Of a DNA stretch of 41,397 bases, positions 15,164 to 24,200 are shown one piece after another; within the stretch, counting starts at the first letter, position 1, and each line of letters opens with the position of its first letter. Source of the stretch: Chelativorans petroleitrophicus (GTDB lineage Bacteria > Pseudomonadota > Alphaproteobacteria > Rhizobiales > Rhizobiaceae); assembly GCF_025398195.1 (NCBI RefSeq), contig NZ_JAODNV010000024.1, positions 1-41,397 on the forward strand, given 5' to 3'. The notes beneath the pieces are model-generated. The model saw nothing but the letters and a program-made list of their open reading frames with translations, was not told the origin of the DNA and made no database searches. The position numbers and the translations under genes are program-made.

Positions 15164-16164
15164 GGCATTCTCACCACCGCTTTCAGGAAACCCTCCGGCC
15201 GGTCGCGCGTGGCGTTCAGCGCTTCGTCCAGCCGGGAAAGCGGAAACGTATTCGTGATGAGCGGCATCGGGTCGAGCCGGCCGGACAACACCGCGCCGAT
15301 CGCCTCGCGCATGCCGTCGATATAGGCTTCTTCCCGGCGCTCATGGGCGTTGATGACGTCGATGCCGCGCCAGTTCCAGAGCTGCATGTTGATCTCGCGT
15401 GGGCCATCCTGATGATAGCCGGCGACGACCAGCCGGCCGCCCTCGCCCGTCAACTCGCCGGCAAGATCGAGCGGGCCGGCCTTTCCGGTTGCCTCTATGA
15501 CGCGCTCGCACAGGCGCCCTGCGGTGAGCTCGCTCACCGTCTCGATAATGGCCGTGTGGTCGTCCAGCGGAAGGGTTCGTGCGGCCCCCATCTGCTGCGC
15601 CGTCTGCCTTGCGAAGGGGCGGCGCGAAACCGCAATGACCTTTGCCCCCGCCTCGCTTGCCAGCCTTGTCAGGATCGCGCCCAGAAATCCGATGCCCACA
15701 ATCGCCACCGTCTGACCGGCACTTATGCCGGCGCGGCGGAAGATGTTCATGGCACAGCCGAGCGGCTCGCCTGGAAAGGGCATGTGCGCCAGTTCCGGCG
15801 GAAGCCGCACGACGCAGGCCGCGTTGCCGACATCGAATTGGGCATAGCTTCGCTGGAACAGGGTTGCGACTGGGGTGCCGTACTCCAAACCTTCCACATC
15901 CGGGCCCAGCGCATCCACGAAGCCCCAGCCCTCGTGGCCCAGGCCACCCGGCTCGGTGGGAAAGCGCATCCATGAAGGGCCGGCCCACGGCCCGAGATTG
16001 GAGGCGCAGACGCCGCAGCCGATCAGCCGTACCCGGACCTCGCCCGGGCCGGGATCGGGAATGGGAATTTCCTGAATTTCGATCTGCCCCGGGCCGGTTA
16101 CCACCGCCGCCTGCATGAGGGCGCGCACGGAAGCCTGACCGGCGCGTTGAGCACGTTGGAGCAT
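15160..16164 (-). CDS. Medium-chain (zinc-type) alcohol/polyol dehydrogenase family protein
   Basis: 334 residues. GroES-like N-terminal domain with GCGVCASNLGPW (catalytic-site Cys expected here) and LGHEGWGFV (GHE motif, around residue 76). Then a Rossmann domain with VAIVGIGFLGAIL (about 169-181). The four-cysteine structural zinc lobe of classical alcohol dehydrogenases is not apparent. ATG 16164 is kept although only a distant AGGA is seen; ATG 16116 (MQAAVVTG) is a reasonable alternative, since homology starts there. It precedes and overlaps the Gfo/Idh gene, so the pair likely performs consecutive steps in a sugar or polyol pathway. Confidence 0.82.
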   Translation of the reverse strand: MLQRAQRAGQASVRALMQAAVVTGPGQIEIQEIPIPDPGPGEVRVRLIGCGVCASNLGPWAGPSWMRFPTEPGGLGHEGWGFVDALGPDVEGLEYGTPVATLFQRSYAQFDVGNAACVVRLPPELAHMPFPGEPLGCAMNIFRRAGISAGQTVAIVGIGFLGAILTRLASEAGAKVIAVSRRPFARQTAQQMGAARTLPLDDHTAIIETVSELTAGRLCERVIEATGKAGPLDLAGELTGEGGRLVVAGYHQDGPREINMQLWNWRGIDVINAHERREEAYIDGMREAIGAVLSGRLDPMPLITNTFPLSRLDEALNATRDRPEGFLKAVVRMP

Positions 16165-16271
16165 TCCCGTTGTTCCTGCCGTCCGGGGCCGAAAAATCCC
16201 GCGAGCAGGAACCGGCTGGAATGCGATTGGTTCCCTGAACGGGCCGCTAGCGCTGGCGCCATAGAACGGCT

Positions 16272-16571
16272 TCAGTCCGCCGCACGGCGCGTTCTGCCGA
16301 CCGTCGCGGCGATCTCGGTATAGGCGGCGTGAGCTTCCGGTAGGTCGCGCCGGTTGGCCTCGCGCAGGAAGCGCAGCGGGAAAAGCGCTGCCTCCACATT
16401 CGCATGCGAAAGCTGCTCAGGGCGCAGCGCGTCGTTGGCCAGCGCCTCCTCCGCCTCGGCAAGCGCAGCCTCTATTTCCGCCTCGTCCGCGATGCCCTTC
16501 TGGCGCAACAGGCGGCACAGGGTCGCCACGGCCATCAACACGCCCTCCATCTGCAGATTTGCGGTGTTCAT
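16272..16571 (-). CDS. Conserved-looking small hypothetical protein
   Basis: 99 residues, soluble and helical, with an alanine/glutamate-rich central segment (EAEIEAALAEAEEALAND). A clean CAGGAGT site lies before ATG 16571 and the codon use matches the neighbours, so it is probably a real gene. I do not recognise a family. It sits between the dehydrogenase pair and ugd on the same strand, with about 100-base gaps on both sides and no coupling to either. Confidence 0.62.
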   Translation of the reverse strand: MNTANLQMEGVLMAVATLCRLLRQKGIADEAEIEAALAEAEEALANDALRPEQLSHANVEAALFPLRFLREANRRDLPEAHAAYTEIAATVGRTRRAAD

Positions 16572-16665
16572 CGCGGACTCCTGTAAACTCTCGGCAGGAA
16601 TTCCATGCCGCTACCATAGCATATCTCACTCGGATGAGTCTGTGGCCAGCTATGCGTAACCGCAA

Positions 16666-18042
16666 TCAAGCGTGCCCGGGCGCTGCAACCCGCCGGTCCC
16701 AAGTCTTGAGCGAGGAAACGCCTGTGCACTGATCCGCAGGGGCGGCACTCCGGCCGAGGCTGATATAGCGCAGCCCGTGCTGCACCACCGCCTGCGGATC
16801 GAAGAGATTGCGGTAATCGACCAGGAGGTCGCCGGAAAGCTCACCGGCGAGGCGGGAAAGGTTCAACTGCCGGTACTCGTCCCATTCCGTCAGGACGATG
16901 GCAGCCGAAGCGCCTTTGCAGGCCGCGTAGGGGCTCTCGGCCCATATCACATCCTTCATGTGCCTGCGGGCATTGGCTTCTGCCTTAGGATCGTGTGCAA
17001 TGACTTGCAGACCCGCTTCCTGAAGCGCTGGAATGACGGTGAGGGCAGCTGACTCGCGCACATCATCCGTGTTCGCCTTAAAGGCAAGTCCCAGCACGGC
17101 CACCCTTCCGCCCGGCGAAAGCCGGCCTTCCTTCAGGATGCGGCGGGCCAGGGCAACCTTGCGCTGGTCATTGCGGGCAATCAGCGTCTCCACCAGTTTT
17201 TGCGGTGCGCCGAACTGCCGGCCCGTGGCGGCGAAGGCGCGCGTATCCTTGGGAAAACAGGAGCCGCCGAAACCGGGCCCCGGCGCGAGGAAGCTGTCGC
17301 CGATACGCCTGTCCAGTCCGATTCCGCGCGCCACATCGGCTATGTCGCCGCCGGTTCTTTCGCAGAGATCCGCGACATCGTTGACGAAGCCGATCTTGAG
17401 CGCCAGGAACGCATTGGCGGCATATTTGATGAGCTCCGCATTGCCGGTTGTCGTGGCGACGACCGGTACGCCGGCGCGGGCAAGAGGCCGATAGAGGGCG
17501 CGCAGGATGTTGCGCGACCGCGTGTCGTCGGCTCCGATGACGATGCGGTCCGGCCCCAGGAAATCGGCCATGGCGGAGCCCTCGCGCAGAAACTCGGGGT
17601 TGGAGGCGACGCGAATGTCGAATGCGCTACGCTTGCGGGCGATCGTCTCGCGCACGCGCCGTGCGGTGCCGACCACCACCGTGGACTTTATGACGACAAG
17701 CGCGCTGCGCTTCAGATGCGGCGCAATCCGCTTCGCCGCACCGAGCACGTGGCTGAGGTCGATACCGCCGCCTGGACCCGCGGGCGTGCCGACAGCGATG
17801 AAGACGACATCCGCGTCCGACACACTCTCTCGCAGTCTCGATGTGAAACGAAGGTGGCCTGCCGCCACGGCCTGGCGCATCGCATCCTCAAGCCCCGGCT
17901 CGTAAATCGGGGGATCGAAGCGCCGGAGGCGTGAGATTTTCGCAGCATCAATATCGTAACAACACACGCCGTGGCCGATGGCGGCCAGGCAGGTGCCGGT
18001 CGTCAGGCCGACATAGCCGGCGCCTATCATCGTGATCTGCAT
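16666..18042 (-). CDS. ugd: UDP-glucose 6-dehydrogenase
   Basis: 458 residues, typical length. NAD-binding GAGYVGLTTG (7-16), the central-domain ALKIGFVND helix with K206 and N210 just before it, and the catalytic cysteine C262 in GFGGSCFPKD. The C-terminal UDP-binding domain follows (LGLAFKANTDDVRESA). It oxidises UDP-glucose twice to UDP-glucuronate in the cytoplasm. The product feeds the UDP-glucuronate decarboxylase at 25318, which brackets the glycan operon on the other side and strand. Transcription probably starts in the AT-rich segment just upstream (18043-18207). Confidence 0.93.
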   Translation of the reverse strand: MQITMIGAGYVGLTTGTCLAAIGHGVCCYDIDAAKISRLRRFDPPIYEPGLEDAMRQAVAAGHLRFTSRLRESVSDADVVFIAVGTPAGPGGGIDLSHVLGAAKRIAPHLKRSALVVIKSTVVVGTARRVRETIARKRSAFDIRVASNPEFLREGSAMADFLGPDRIVIGADDTRSRNILRALYRPLARAGVPVVATTTGNAELIKYAANAFLALKIGFVNDVADLCERTGGDIADVARGIGLDRRIGDSFLAPGPGFGGSCFPKDTRAFAATGRQFGAPQKLVETLIARNDQRKVALARRILKEGRLSPGGRVAVLGLAFKANTDDVRESAALTVIPALQEAGLQVIAHDPKAEANARRHMKDVIWAESPYAACKGASAAIVLTEWDEYRQLNLSRLAGELSGDLLVDYRNLFDPQAVVQHGLRYISLGRSAAPADQCTGVSSLKTWDRRVAAPGHA

Positions 18043-18207
18043 GCGGTTCTCCTGAGACCATCGTCACACCGGCCTAACTTTGAATTGTATGTTGTTGTTC
18101 CAGAAGAACATGCTGATGATTAATAGGAATAAAGTAGAGATAAGTAATGATGTCGCGCATATTTGTATAATATGTGCGATATATGCTCTCCGAAGATAAA
18201 AAATATT
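18043..18207. promoter_or_regulatory. AT-rich control region upstream of ugd with a dyad
   Basis: This 165-bp gap is much more AT-rich than anything nearby, especially 18075-18205. It contains a near-perfect inverted repeat: CGCGCATAT at 18154-18162 and ATATGTGCG at 18170-18178, one mismatch, seven-base centre. TATA-like hexamers occur on the ugd strand within it. It lies between ugd and the end of the small gene at 18208, so it most plausibly holds the ugd promoter and an operator. AT-rich targets of this sort are bound by MucR/Ros-type regulators in this group, but that link is inference. Confidence 0.5.
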
Positions 18208-18468
18208 CTACCGCTCTACAAATTTGCTGAAGCGGCTTGTTTCTCCGCTTTGCGTGCGTTCCTGATACAGGAATGCGAGCTTTCTGTCGTCAAATATCCG
18301 GAAGAACTCGTCCCAGCTGATTTCCTCCAGGCTCTCATCCGGCTCGCCGAAATCGATACGCAAGATTCCGCCCGGCTCGCTTGTCTTGACCCGCGCGGGA
18401 CGTCCGCTGCGCTGCTCGGCCCATTTGCGAATTGTCTGATGGTCCGTCGTGGTGTTTGCCAGCGTCAT
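18208..18468 (-). CDS. Small conserved protein of unknown function
   Basis: 86 residues. The pattern HQTIRKWAEQRSGRPARV, then ILRIDFGEPDESLEEISWDE and LAFLYQE, belongs to a widespread small-protein family sometimes misnamed 1,4-alpha-glucan branching enzyme. The family is too short for such an enzyme and its function is unknown. A strong GGAGGA site precedes ATG 18468. Its promoter must share the 18469-18637 gap with the divergent glycan operon. It lies upstream of ugd on the same strand but is separated by the AT-rich region. Confidence 0.8.
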   Translation of the reverse strand: MTLANTTTDHQTIRKWAEQRSGRPARVKTSEPGGILRIDFGEPDESLEEISWDEFFRIFDDRKLAFLYQERTQSGETSRFSKFVER

Positions 18469-18637
18469 CGTCTTCCTCCGTCGGATTGATTGACGGTCCG
18501 CTTGCGCCCACGAACCTCAGCCAGGCGCAAAAGTTCCTCCCGTGCACCGCCTTTGCCGGCTCAGCGAGCGGCGGGAACAAATGGAAGCGCCCGAGGTTTT
18601 GGGCGCGACACCTTCTTCATCTTCACCGGGAGCGATT

Positions 18638-19747
18638 GTGAGCAGAAAGGCGCTGATAACCGGGGGCTGCGGCTTCATCGGCCGTCAGGTCGCGCAGGAA
18701 TTGCTGGAGAACGGCTATTCCGTCGCAATTCTCGACAGCCTGATCGCGCAGGTTCATGGAGACGGCCCTCCGCCCAAAGATGCGCGCGCAGAATACCATA
18801 TCGGTGACATCCGCGATCCCGACCTTGTCCGCTACGCATTAAAGGGGGCTGATTTCGTCATCCATCTTGCGGCGGAAGTTGGCGTGGGCCAGTCCATGTA
18901 CGAAATTGCCCGCTATGTGGGCGTGAACGATCTGGGCACGGCGGTGCTCCTCGAATGCCTGATCGACCATCCTGTCCAGCGCATCGTGCTTGCCTCCTCC
19001 ATGAGCGTCTACGGCGAAGGCCTCTATGAGACGGAGGAGAGCGCCCGCTTCGGCCGTGCGAGGCGGCAGCGCGAACGGCTGCAGGCGGGGCAATGGGACC
19101 CTGTGGACACCGACGGCAGACCGCTGAAACCTGTCGCCACTGATGAGGAAAAGCCAGTCGAGCTCGCTTCCATCTATGCGCTCACGAAATACGCTCAGGA
19201 GCGAGCGGTGCTCATTTTCGGCGAGGCATATCCGGTGGAGGCTGTGGCGCTCCGGCTTTTCAACGTGTTCGGGCCGGGGCAGGCGCTGTCCAATCCCTAC
19301 ACGGGCGTGCTGGCGAATTTTGCATCGAGGCTGGCCAATGGGCAGTCGCCCCTCGTGTTCGAGGACGGCCGGCAGAAGCGCGATTTCGTGCATGTGCGCG
19401 ATGTGGCGCGGGCTTTCGGCTTGGCGCTCGAAAGTCCGCAGGCTGCCGGTCAGGCGATCAACATCGGCAGCGGCCATGCCTATGAAATCCGGCAAGTGGC
19501 GGAGCTGGTAGCGCAGGCCCTGGGCGTGCAGGAACTGCGGCCGGAAATCCTCCACAAGATGCGTTCCGGCGATATTCGTCACTGCTTTGCCGACATTTCC
19601 AAGGCGCGTGAGCTTCTGGGCTTCGAGCCACGCCATCGGCTGGAAGACTCGGTCGGCGAGTTCGCGGAATGGGTGCGCGAGACGGGTGCCGCCGACAACG
19701 CCGCGCAAATGCGCCGGCAGCTTGAAGAACGGGGTCTCGTCTCATGA
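18638..19747 (+). CDS. NAD-dependent nucleotide-sugar epimerase/dehydratase (extended SDR)
   Basis: 369 residues from GTG 18638, chosen because GGGAG lies five bases upstream and the Rossmann motif TGGCGFIG begins at once; ATG 18581 would add 19 unlikely residues. Catalytic features are ASSMSVYG (Ser/Tyr region) and IYALTKY, the YxxxK motif. An insertion at about 140-175, rich in charged residues, resembles dTDP-L-rhamnose 4-epimerase-like enzymes. It should epimerise or dehydrate a nucleotide sugar, exact substrate unknown. First gene of the plus-strand glycan operon; its stop overlaps the next start by four bases. Confidence 0.83.
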   Translation: MSRKALITGGCGFIGRQVAQELLENGYSVAILDSLIAQVHGDGPPPKDARAEYHIGDIRDPDLVRYALKGADFVIHLAAEVGVGQSMYEIARYVGVNDLGTAVLLECLIDHPVQRIVLASSMSVYGEGLYETEESARFGRARRQRERLQAGQWDPVDTDGRPLKPVATDEEKPVELASIYALTKYAQERAVLIFGEAYPVEAVALRLFNVFGPGQALSNPYTGVLANFASRLANGQSPLVFEDGRQKRDFVHVRDVARAFGLALESPQAAGQAINIGSGHAYEIRQVAELVAQALGVQELRPEILHKMRSGDIRHCFADISKARELLGFEPRHRLEDSVGEFAEWVRETGAADNAAQMRRQLEERGLVS

Positions 19748-20829
19748 GCGCGGTGCACGGCGCGAACGGTCAGAGCGCACCCGTCGTCATCACCGGTGGG
19801 GCAGGCTTCATCGGTAGCAATCTGGCCGAAAGCTTCCTGAAGGAAGGGCAGGAAGTCGTCCTGCTCGACAATTTGAGCCGCCCGGGCGTGGAAGAAAATC
19901 TTGCATGGCTGAGGCAGACCTATGGCGAAAAGGCTCGCCCCTGCCTTGCCGACATCCGGAACATCGAAGCCCTCCGCCCTGTCTTTGCGAATGCGAGGGC
20001 GGTGTTCCATTTGGCCAGCCAGACGGCGGTCACCACCAGCCTCGCGCGTCCCGTCGAAGATTTTGAAGTGAATGCGCGCGGCACGCTGAACGTGCTTGAG
20101 GCGCTGCGCCAGGCGGGAAGCGGCGCGCCGGTCGTTTTTGCCAGCACCAACAAGGTATACGGCGGGCTCGATGATCTTGAAATGGTCGAGCTGGAGGATC
20201 GCTACCTCCCGGCCAATCCGGAGCTTCGGCAGAAGGGGATAGGCGAGGATCGCCCGCTGTCCTTCTGCACGCCCTATGGCTGCTCCAAGGGCTCCGCCGA
20301 CCAGTATGTGCTCGACTATGCCGCGTCCTTCGGCGTTCCGGCCGCCGTGCTGCGCATGAGCTGCATCTACGGCCCGCGGCAGTTCGGCACCGAAGATCAG
20401 GGCTGGGTGGCCCATTTCCTGATCCGCGCGCTTCGAGGCGAGAGCATTTCCATCTACGGAGACGGCAAGCAGGTGCGCGACGTGCTTCACGTTGCGGATG
20501 CGGTTGCCGCCTATCGCGCCGTGCTTTCCCGAATAGATGCCGCGAGCGGCAAGGCCTTCAATCTGGGCGGCGGCAACCTCAATGCCGTGAGCCTTCGCAT
20601 GGTGCTGTGCGAAATCGCCCGGATCACCGGCAGGGAGCCAGCCACGGAGTGGCATCCCTGGCGGCCGGGGGACCAGCGCTATTTCGTTGCCGATACGTCC
20701 CGCCTGAAGGGGCTCGTCGGCTGGGAGGCAACAATCGGCTGGCACCAGGGCCTGAGCGACCTTGCTTCGTGGTTCTCCAAGGCGCGCGGCCTGGGACCGC
20801 CACAGCAACAGGAAAGGCTTACGGCATGA
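19744..20829 (+). CDS. NAD-dependent epimerase, CDP-paratose/tyvelose 2-epimerase-like
   Basis: 361 residues, extended SDR. N-terminal TGGAGFIGSN (17-26), catalytic FASTNKVYGG and TPYGCSKGSADQYVLDYA with the YxxxK pair. The sequence MSCIYGPRQFGTEDQGWVAH (about 203-222) is characteristic of the CDP-tyvelose epimerase (RfbE-type) group. The real sugar may differ, since no paratose synthase genes are here. ATGA overlaps join it to the previous and to the following gene. Confidence 0.82.
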   Translation: MSAVHGANGQSAPVVITGGAGFIGSNLAESFLKEGQEVVLLDNLSRPGVEENLAWLRQTYGEKARPCLADIRNIEALRPVFANARAVFHLASQTAVTTSLARPVEDFEVNARGTLNVLEALRQAGSGAPVVFASTNKVYGGLDDLEMVELEDRYLPANPELRQKGIGEDRPLSFCTPYGCSKGSADQYVLDYAASFGVPAAVLRMSCIYGPRQFGTEDQGWVAHFLIRALRGESISIYGDGKQVRDVLHVADAVAAYRAVLSRIDAASGKAFNLGGGNLNAVSLRMVLCEIARITGREPATEWHPWRPGDQRYFVADTSRLKGLVGWEATIGWHQGLSDLASWFSKARGLGPPQQQERLTA

Positions 20830-21974
20830 ACATGCTACGCATCTCGGCGGATGAAAATGATCCGACAGATTTCCCTGCGCGGCAGAGGCGTGTCGAACGC
20901 CGTCGGGTCCTGATGACGGTGGATGCGGTGGGCGGCGTGTGGCGCTATGCCATGGAGTTGGCGCGCGGCCTGCTTGCGCATGATGTCGGGGTTCTTTTCG
21001 CCGGGCTGGGCCCGGAACCGTCCCGGGCGCAAGCCGATGAGGCGCTGCGGCTCGGCAAGCTTGTATGGCTTGAGGAACCGCTCGACTGGATCGCGCCCGA
21101 CGAGGCAGCCGTGAAGGGGCTTCCCGAAAAGCTCTGCCGGCTGGCCCGGGAGGAGGGAGTTGATCTCCTCCATCTCAACCTGCCCTCGCAAGCGGCCGAT
21201 ATCGATAGGGATTTGCCGGTTCTCGTCGTGTCGCATTCCTGCGTGGTGACCTGGTGGCACGCCATGCGCGAAGGGCCGCTGCCCAAGGAATGGGAATGGA
21301 TGAAGCGTCAGAATGCGGCCGGCATGGCGCGCGCCGATGCGGTGGTCACTCCAAGCGGCAGCCACGCGCAGGCCATAGGGCAATGCTACGGCGAGCAGCC
21401 CCGGCTTTCGGTGGTGCACAATGCCATCAGCACCTTCCTTCAGGGTGCGGACAAGGAGCCCTTTGTCTTTGCGGCCGCCCGCTGGTGGGACGAGGGCAAG
21501 AACGCCCGCGTTCTGGACGAAGCCGCCGCGCATGTTCCCTGGCCAGTGCTGATGGCCGGCTCTGCTTTGGGCGCCAACGGGCAGGCCGTGCGCATCTCCA
21601 ATGCACGCCATTTGGAGGAAATTCCCCACGACGAAGTGGTCTCGCAGGTCCGCCGCGCCGGCATCGTCGTCTCGCCTTCTCTCTACGAGCCCTTCGGCCT
21701 TTCCGTGCTGGAGGGAGCTCGCGCCGGAGCCGCCCTCGTGCTTTCCGACATTCCGACCTATCGCGAATTGTGGGGTGAGGCCGCCACCTTCTTCGATCCG
21801 CGGGACGCGGAGGCGCTTGCCCGGGAGATCAGCCGCCTGGCGACCGACAGCGCGCTGCGCGCGGAGATGGGGGCGAGGGCGCTTGCCCGCTCGCGCTTCT
21901 TCACGCCGGATGTGCAGGCCAGCCGCATGGCCGAGCTTTACGCCCAGCTTGTCACATCGCGTACGAGAGCGTGA
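20826..21974 (+). CDS. GT4-family glycosyltransferase
   Basis: 382 residues, GT-B fold. The N-terminal donor-side glycine motif VDAVGGVWRYAMELARGLL sits at about residues 33-51. The C-terminal SPSLYEPFGLSVLEGARAGA (from about 286) holds the E-x7-E motif of retaining GT4 enzymes that bind nucleotide sugars. It transfers a sugar from a nucleotide donor onto a growing glycan at the cytoplasmic face. Start ATG 20826 overlaps the epimerase stop. The stop is followed after one base by the next gene. Confidence 0.86.
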   Translation: MNMLRISADENDPTDFPARQRRVERRRVLMTVDAVGGVWRYAMELARGLLAHDVGVLFAGLGPEPSRAQADEALRLGKLVWLEEPLDWIAPDEAAVKGLPEKLCRLAREEGVDLLHLNLPSQAADIDRDLPVLVVSHSCVVTWWHAMREGPLPKEWEWMKRQNAAGMARADAVVTPSGSHAQAIGQCYGEQPRLSVVHNAISTFLQGADKEPFVFAAARWWDEGKNARVLDEAAAHVPWPVLMAGSALGANGQAVRISNARHLEEIPHDEVVSQVRRAGIVVSPSLYEPFGLSVLEGARAGAALVLSDIPTYRELWGEAATFFDPRDAEALAREISRLATDSALRAEMGARALARSRFFTPDVQASRMAELYAQLVTSRTRA

Positions 21975-21975
21975 G

Positions 21976-23106
21976 ATGAACTTCGTCTTCTACACCCACT
22001 CGCTCGTTTCCGACTGGAACCATGGCAACGCCCATTTCCTGCGCGGCGTGATGCGCGAGTTGATCGCACGCGGCCACACGGCCATCGCGCTGGAACCGCA
22101 GAAAAGCTGGAGCCGCAACAATCTGCTGAACGAGCAGGGTGAGGCAGCTCTTGCCCGCTTCGAAGAGGCGTTTCCAAACCTCGTCTGGCAGCCTTATGGG
22201 GACGATTTTCCGCATGAGGAAGTGCTCGACGATGCCGATGTCGTCGTGGTGCACGAGTGGACGGACCCCGCACTCGCAGAGCGCATCAGCCGCACGCGCC
22301 GCGAGGGCGGCTCATTCACCCTCATCTTCCACGACACGCATCATCGCTTGGTCTCAGCCGAACCCCAGACCGGCGAGCGGCTGCTCGCCGATTACGATCT
22401 CGTGCTCGCCTTTGGCGAAACGCTGTCCGAGCGTTATCGCCGCCTCGGCTGGGGCAGGCAGGTCATAACCTGGCACGAGGCGGCCGACACGCGGCTTTTC
22501 CGGCCCATAGAAGATGAGGAAAAGCAGGCCGATCTCATCTGGATCGGCAACTGGGGCGACGGTGAGCGCACCGCCGAGCTCAGCGAATTTCTGATGGAGC
22601 CGGCAGCTGCGCTCGGCCTGACGGGCACGGTGAGGGGCGTGCGTTATCCATCCCAAGCTTTGGTGGCGCTTGGGCGGGCCGGCCTTTCCTATGGCGGCTG
22701 GATTGCGAATGTCGATGTGCCCCGCGCCTTCGCACAGCACCGCGTGACGGTTCACATACCGCGCCGCCCCTATGTGGAGGCGCTCCCGGGCATCCCGACG
22801 ATCCGTGTCTTTGAGGCGCTTGCAGCAGGCATCCCACTCATCTGCGCGCCCTGGGACGATGCCGAGGGCCTTTTCCGGCCAGGCGAGGATTTTCTCCACG
22901 CCCGCCACGGCGGCGAGATGACGGGACAGTTGAAGCGGGTGCTCGAGGATGAGGACCTTGCAGCCGCGCTGCGGGCGTCCGGATTGGAGACGATCCGAAG
23001 CCGGCACAGCTGCGCTCACCGCGTGGATGAGCTTTTCGAAATTCTCGCCCGTCATGGAACAGCGCGCGTCCGGCAAGGGCTGGCGGCAAGGGAGGCTGCG
23101 GAATGA
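21976..23106 (+). CDS. CgeB-like glycosyltransferase (first of three)
   Basis: 376 residues. The N-terminus FYTHSLVSDWNHGNAHFLRG has the same pattern as the next two genes (Ser-rich strand, then N-G/H-x-A and an arginine helix). The C-terminal IRVFEALAAGIPLICAPWDD, followed by LFRPGEDFLHA, matches the CgeB/Glyco_trans_1_2 family, GT-B enzymes first named from a Bacillus spore-coat protein. Donor and acceptor unknown. Starts one base after the GT4 stop and overlaps the following gene by four bases. Confidence 0.8.
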   Translation: MNFVFYTHSLVSDWNHGNAHFLRGVMRELIARGHTAIALEPQKSWSRNNLLNEQGEAALARFEEAFPNLVWQPYGDDFPHEEVLDDADVVVVHEWTDPALAERISRTRREGGSFTLIFHDTHHRLVSAEPQTGERLLADYDLVLAFGETLSERYRRLGWGRQVITWHEAADTRLFRPIEDEEKQADLIWIGNWGDGERTAELSEFLMEPAAALGLTGTVRGVRYPSQALVALGRAGLSYGGWIANVDVPRAFAQHRVTVHIPRRPYVEALPGIPTIRVFEALAAGIPLICAPWDDAEGLFRPGEDFLHARHGGEMTGQLKRVLEDEDLAAALRASGLETIRSRHSCAHRVDELFEILARHGTARVRQGLAAREAAE

Positions 23107-24200
23107 CCAGGATCGCTTTTTACGGCTCCAGCCTGCTGTCCTCCTACTGGAACGGTGCCGCGACCTATTATCGGGGCCTCATCCGCCAGCTTGCCCGCCT
23201 CGGCTATGAAGTGACCTTCTACGAACCCAACGTTTACGAACGGCAGAAGCACCGGGACATCTGTCCTCCCAACTGGTGCAAGGTCGTCGTCTATGACGGC
23301 ACGAAGGCCGCGCTGAAGGAGGTTGCGGCCATGGCGCGCGAGGCCGATGTGGTGGTGAAGGCAAGCGGCGTCGGCTTCGAGGACGATGCGCTGATGGATC
23401 ACGTGCTGGCCGCCGCTCGGCCAGGTGCTCTCAGGATCTATTGGGATGTTGATGCGCCGGCAACGCTCGCCGAATTGCGGGCGGATGCGGACCACCCGCT
23501 TTACCGGCAGCTTAAAGAGGTGGACGTTGTTCTCACCTATGGCGGCGGTAAGCCCGTTGTGCAGGGTTACCGGGCGTTCGGGGCGCGCGAATGCGTGCCG
23601 ATATACAATGCGCTCGATCCCGAAACGCATTATCCCGTCCGGCCGGAAATACGCTTCAGGTCCGATCTCGCCTTTCTCGGCAATCGGCTGCCGGACCGCG
23701 AGGCGCGGGTGGACGAGTTTTTCTTCAAGCCCGCATCCATGCTGCCCAACCAGACGTTCTTGCTAGGCGGCTCGGGTTGGGACGACAAGCCGAGGGGCGA
23801 GAACGTGCGCTACATGGGCCATGTCTCGACCCGCTATCACAACGCCTTCAACGCCACGCCCAAGGCGGTGCTCAACATCAATCGCGCCAGCATGGCCGAG
23901 AACGGTTTTTCCCCCGCGACGCGCGTCTTCGAGGCTGCGGGTGCCGGAGCCTGCCTGATTACCGATGCCTGGGCAGGCATAGAGCTCTTCCTGAAGGAAG
24001 GGGAAGAGGTTCTCGTGGCGCGCGACGGGAAGGACGTTGCCGAAATCCTCGTACGGCTTGATCCTGTCGAGGCCGAGGCGATCGGCAGGCGCGCGCGGGC
24101 GCGCATCCTGCGCGACCACACCTATACGCATCGGGCCGCGGAGGTGGACCGCATCATCTCCCGCCATGTCCGCCCACCGCGCGTGGAGGCTGCCGAATGA
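23103..24200 (+). CDS. CgeB-like glycosyltransferase (second of three)
   Basis: 365 residues. N-terminal FYGSSLLSSYWNGAATYYRG aligns with both neighbours. The C-terminal SPATRVFEAAGAGACLITDA, then GIELFLKEGEEVLVARDG, is the CgeB donor-binding region. The family middle part contains DVDAPATLAEL, also found as DIDTPVTLAAL in the next gene, which suggests the second and third copies are the closest pair. ATGA overlap at both ends. Role: sugar transfer in the glycan encoded by the operon. Confidence 0.82.
   Translation: MTRIAFYGSSLLSSYWNGAATYYRGLIRQLARLGYEVTFYEPNVYERQKHRDICPPNWCKVVVYDGTKAALKEVAAMAREADVVVKASGVGFEDDALMDHVLAAARPGALRIYWDVDAPATLAELRADADHPLYRQLKEVDVVLTYGGGKPVVQGYRAFGARECVPIYNALDPETHYPVRPEIRFRSDLAFLGNRLPDREARVDEFFFKPASMLPNQTFLLGGSGWDDKPRGENVRYMGHVSTRYHNAFNATPKAVLNINRASMAENGFSPATRVFEAAGAGACLITDAWAGIELFLKEGEEVLVARDGKDVAEILVRLDPVEAEAIGRRARARILRDHTYTHRAAEVDRIISRHVRPPRVEAAE

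Noticed and set aside
19579-20808. Minus-strand frame of 409 codons across the second epimerase
   Set aside because: Opposite strand of a clear epimerase gene; its protein has no recognisable fold and arginine/alanine-rich shadow composition.
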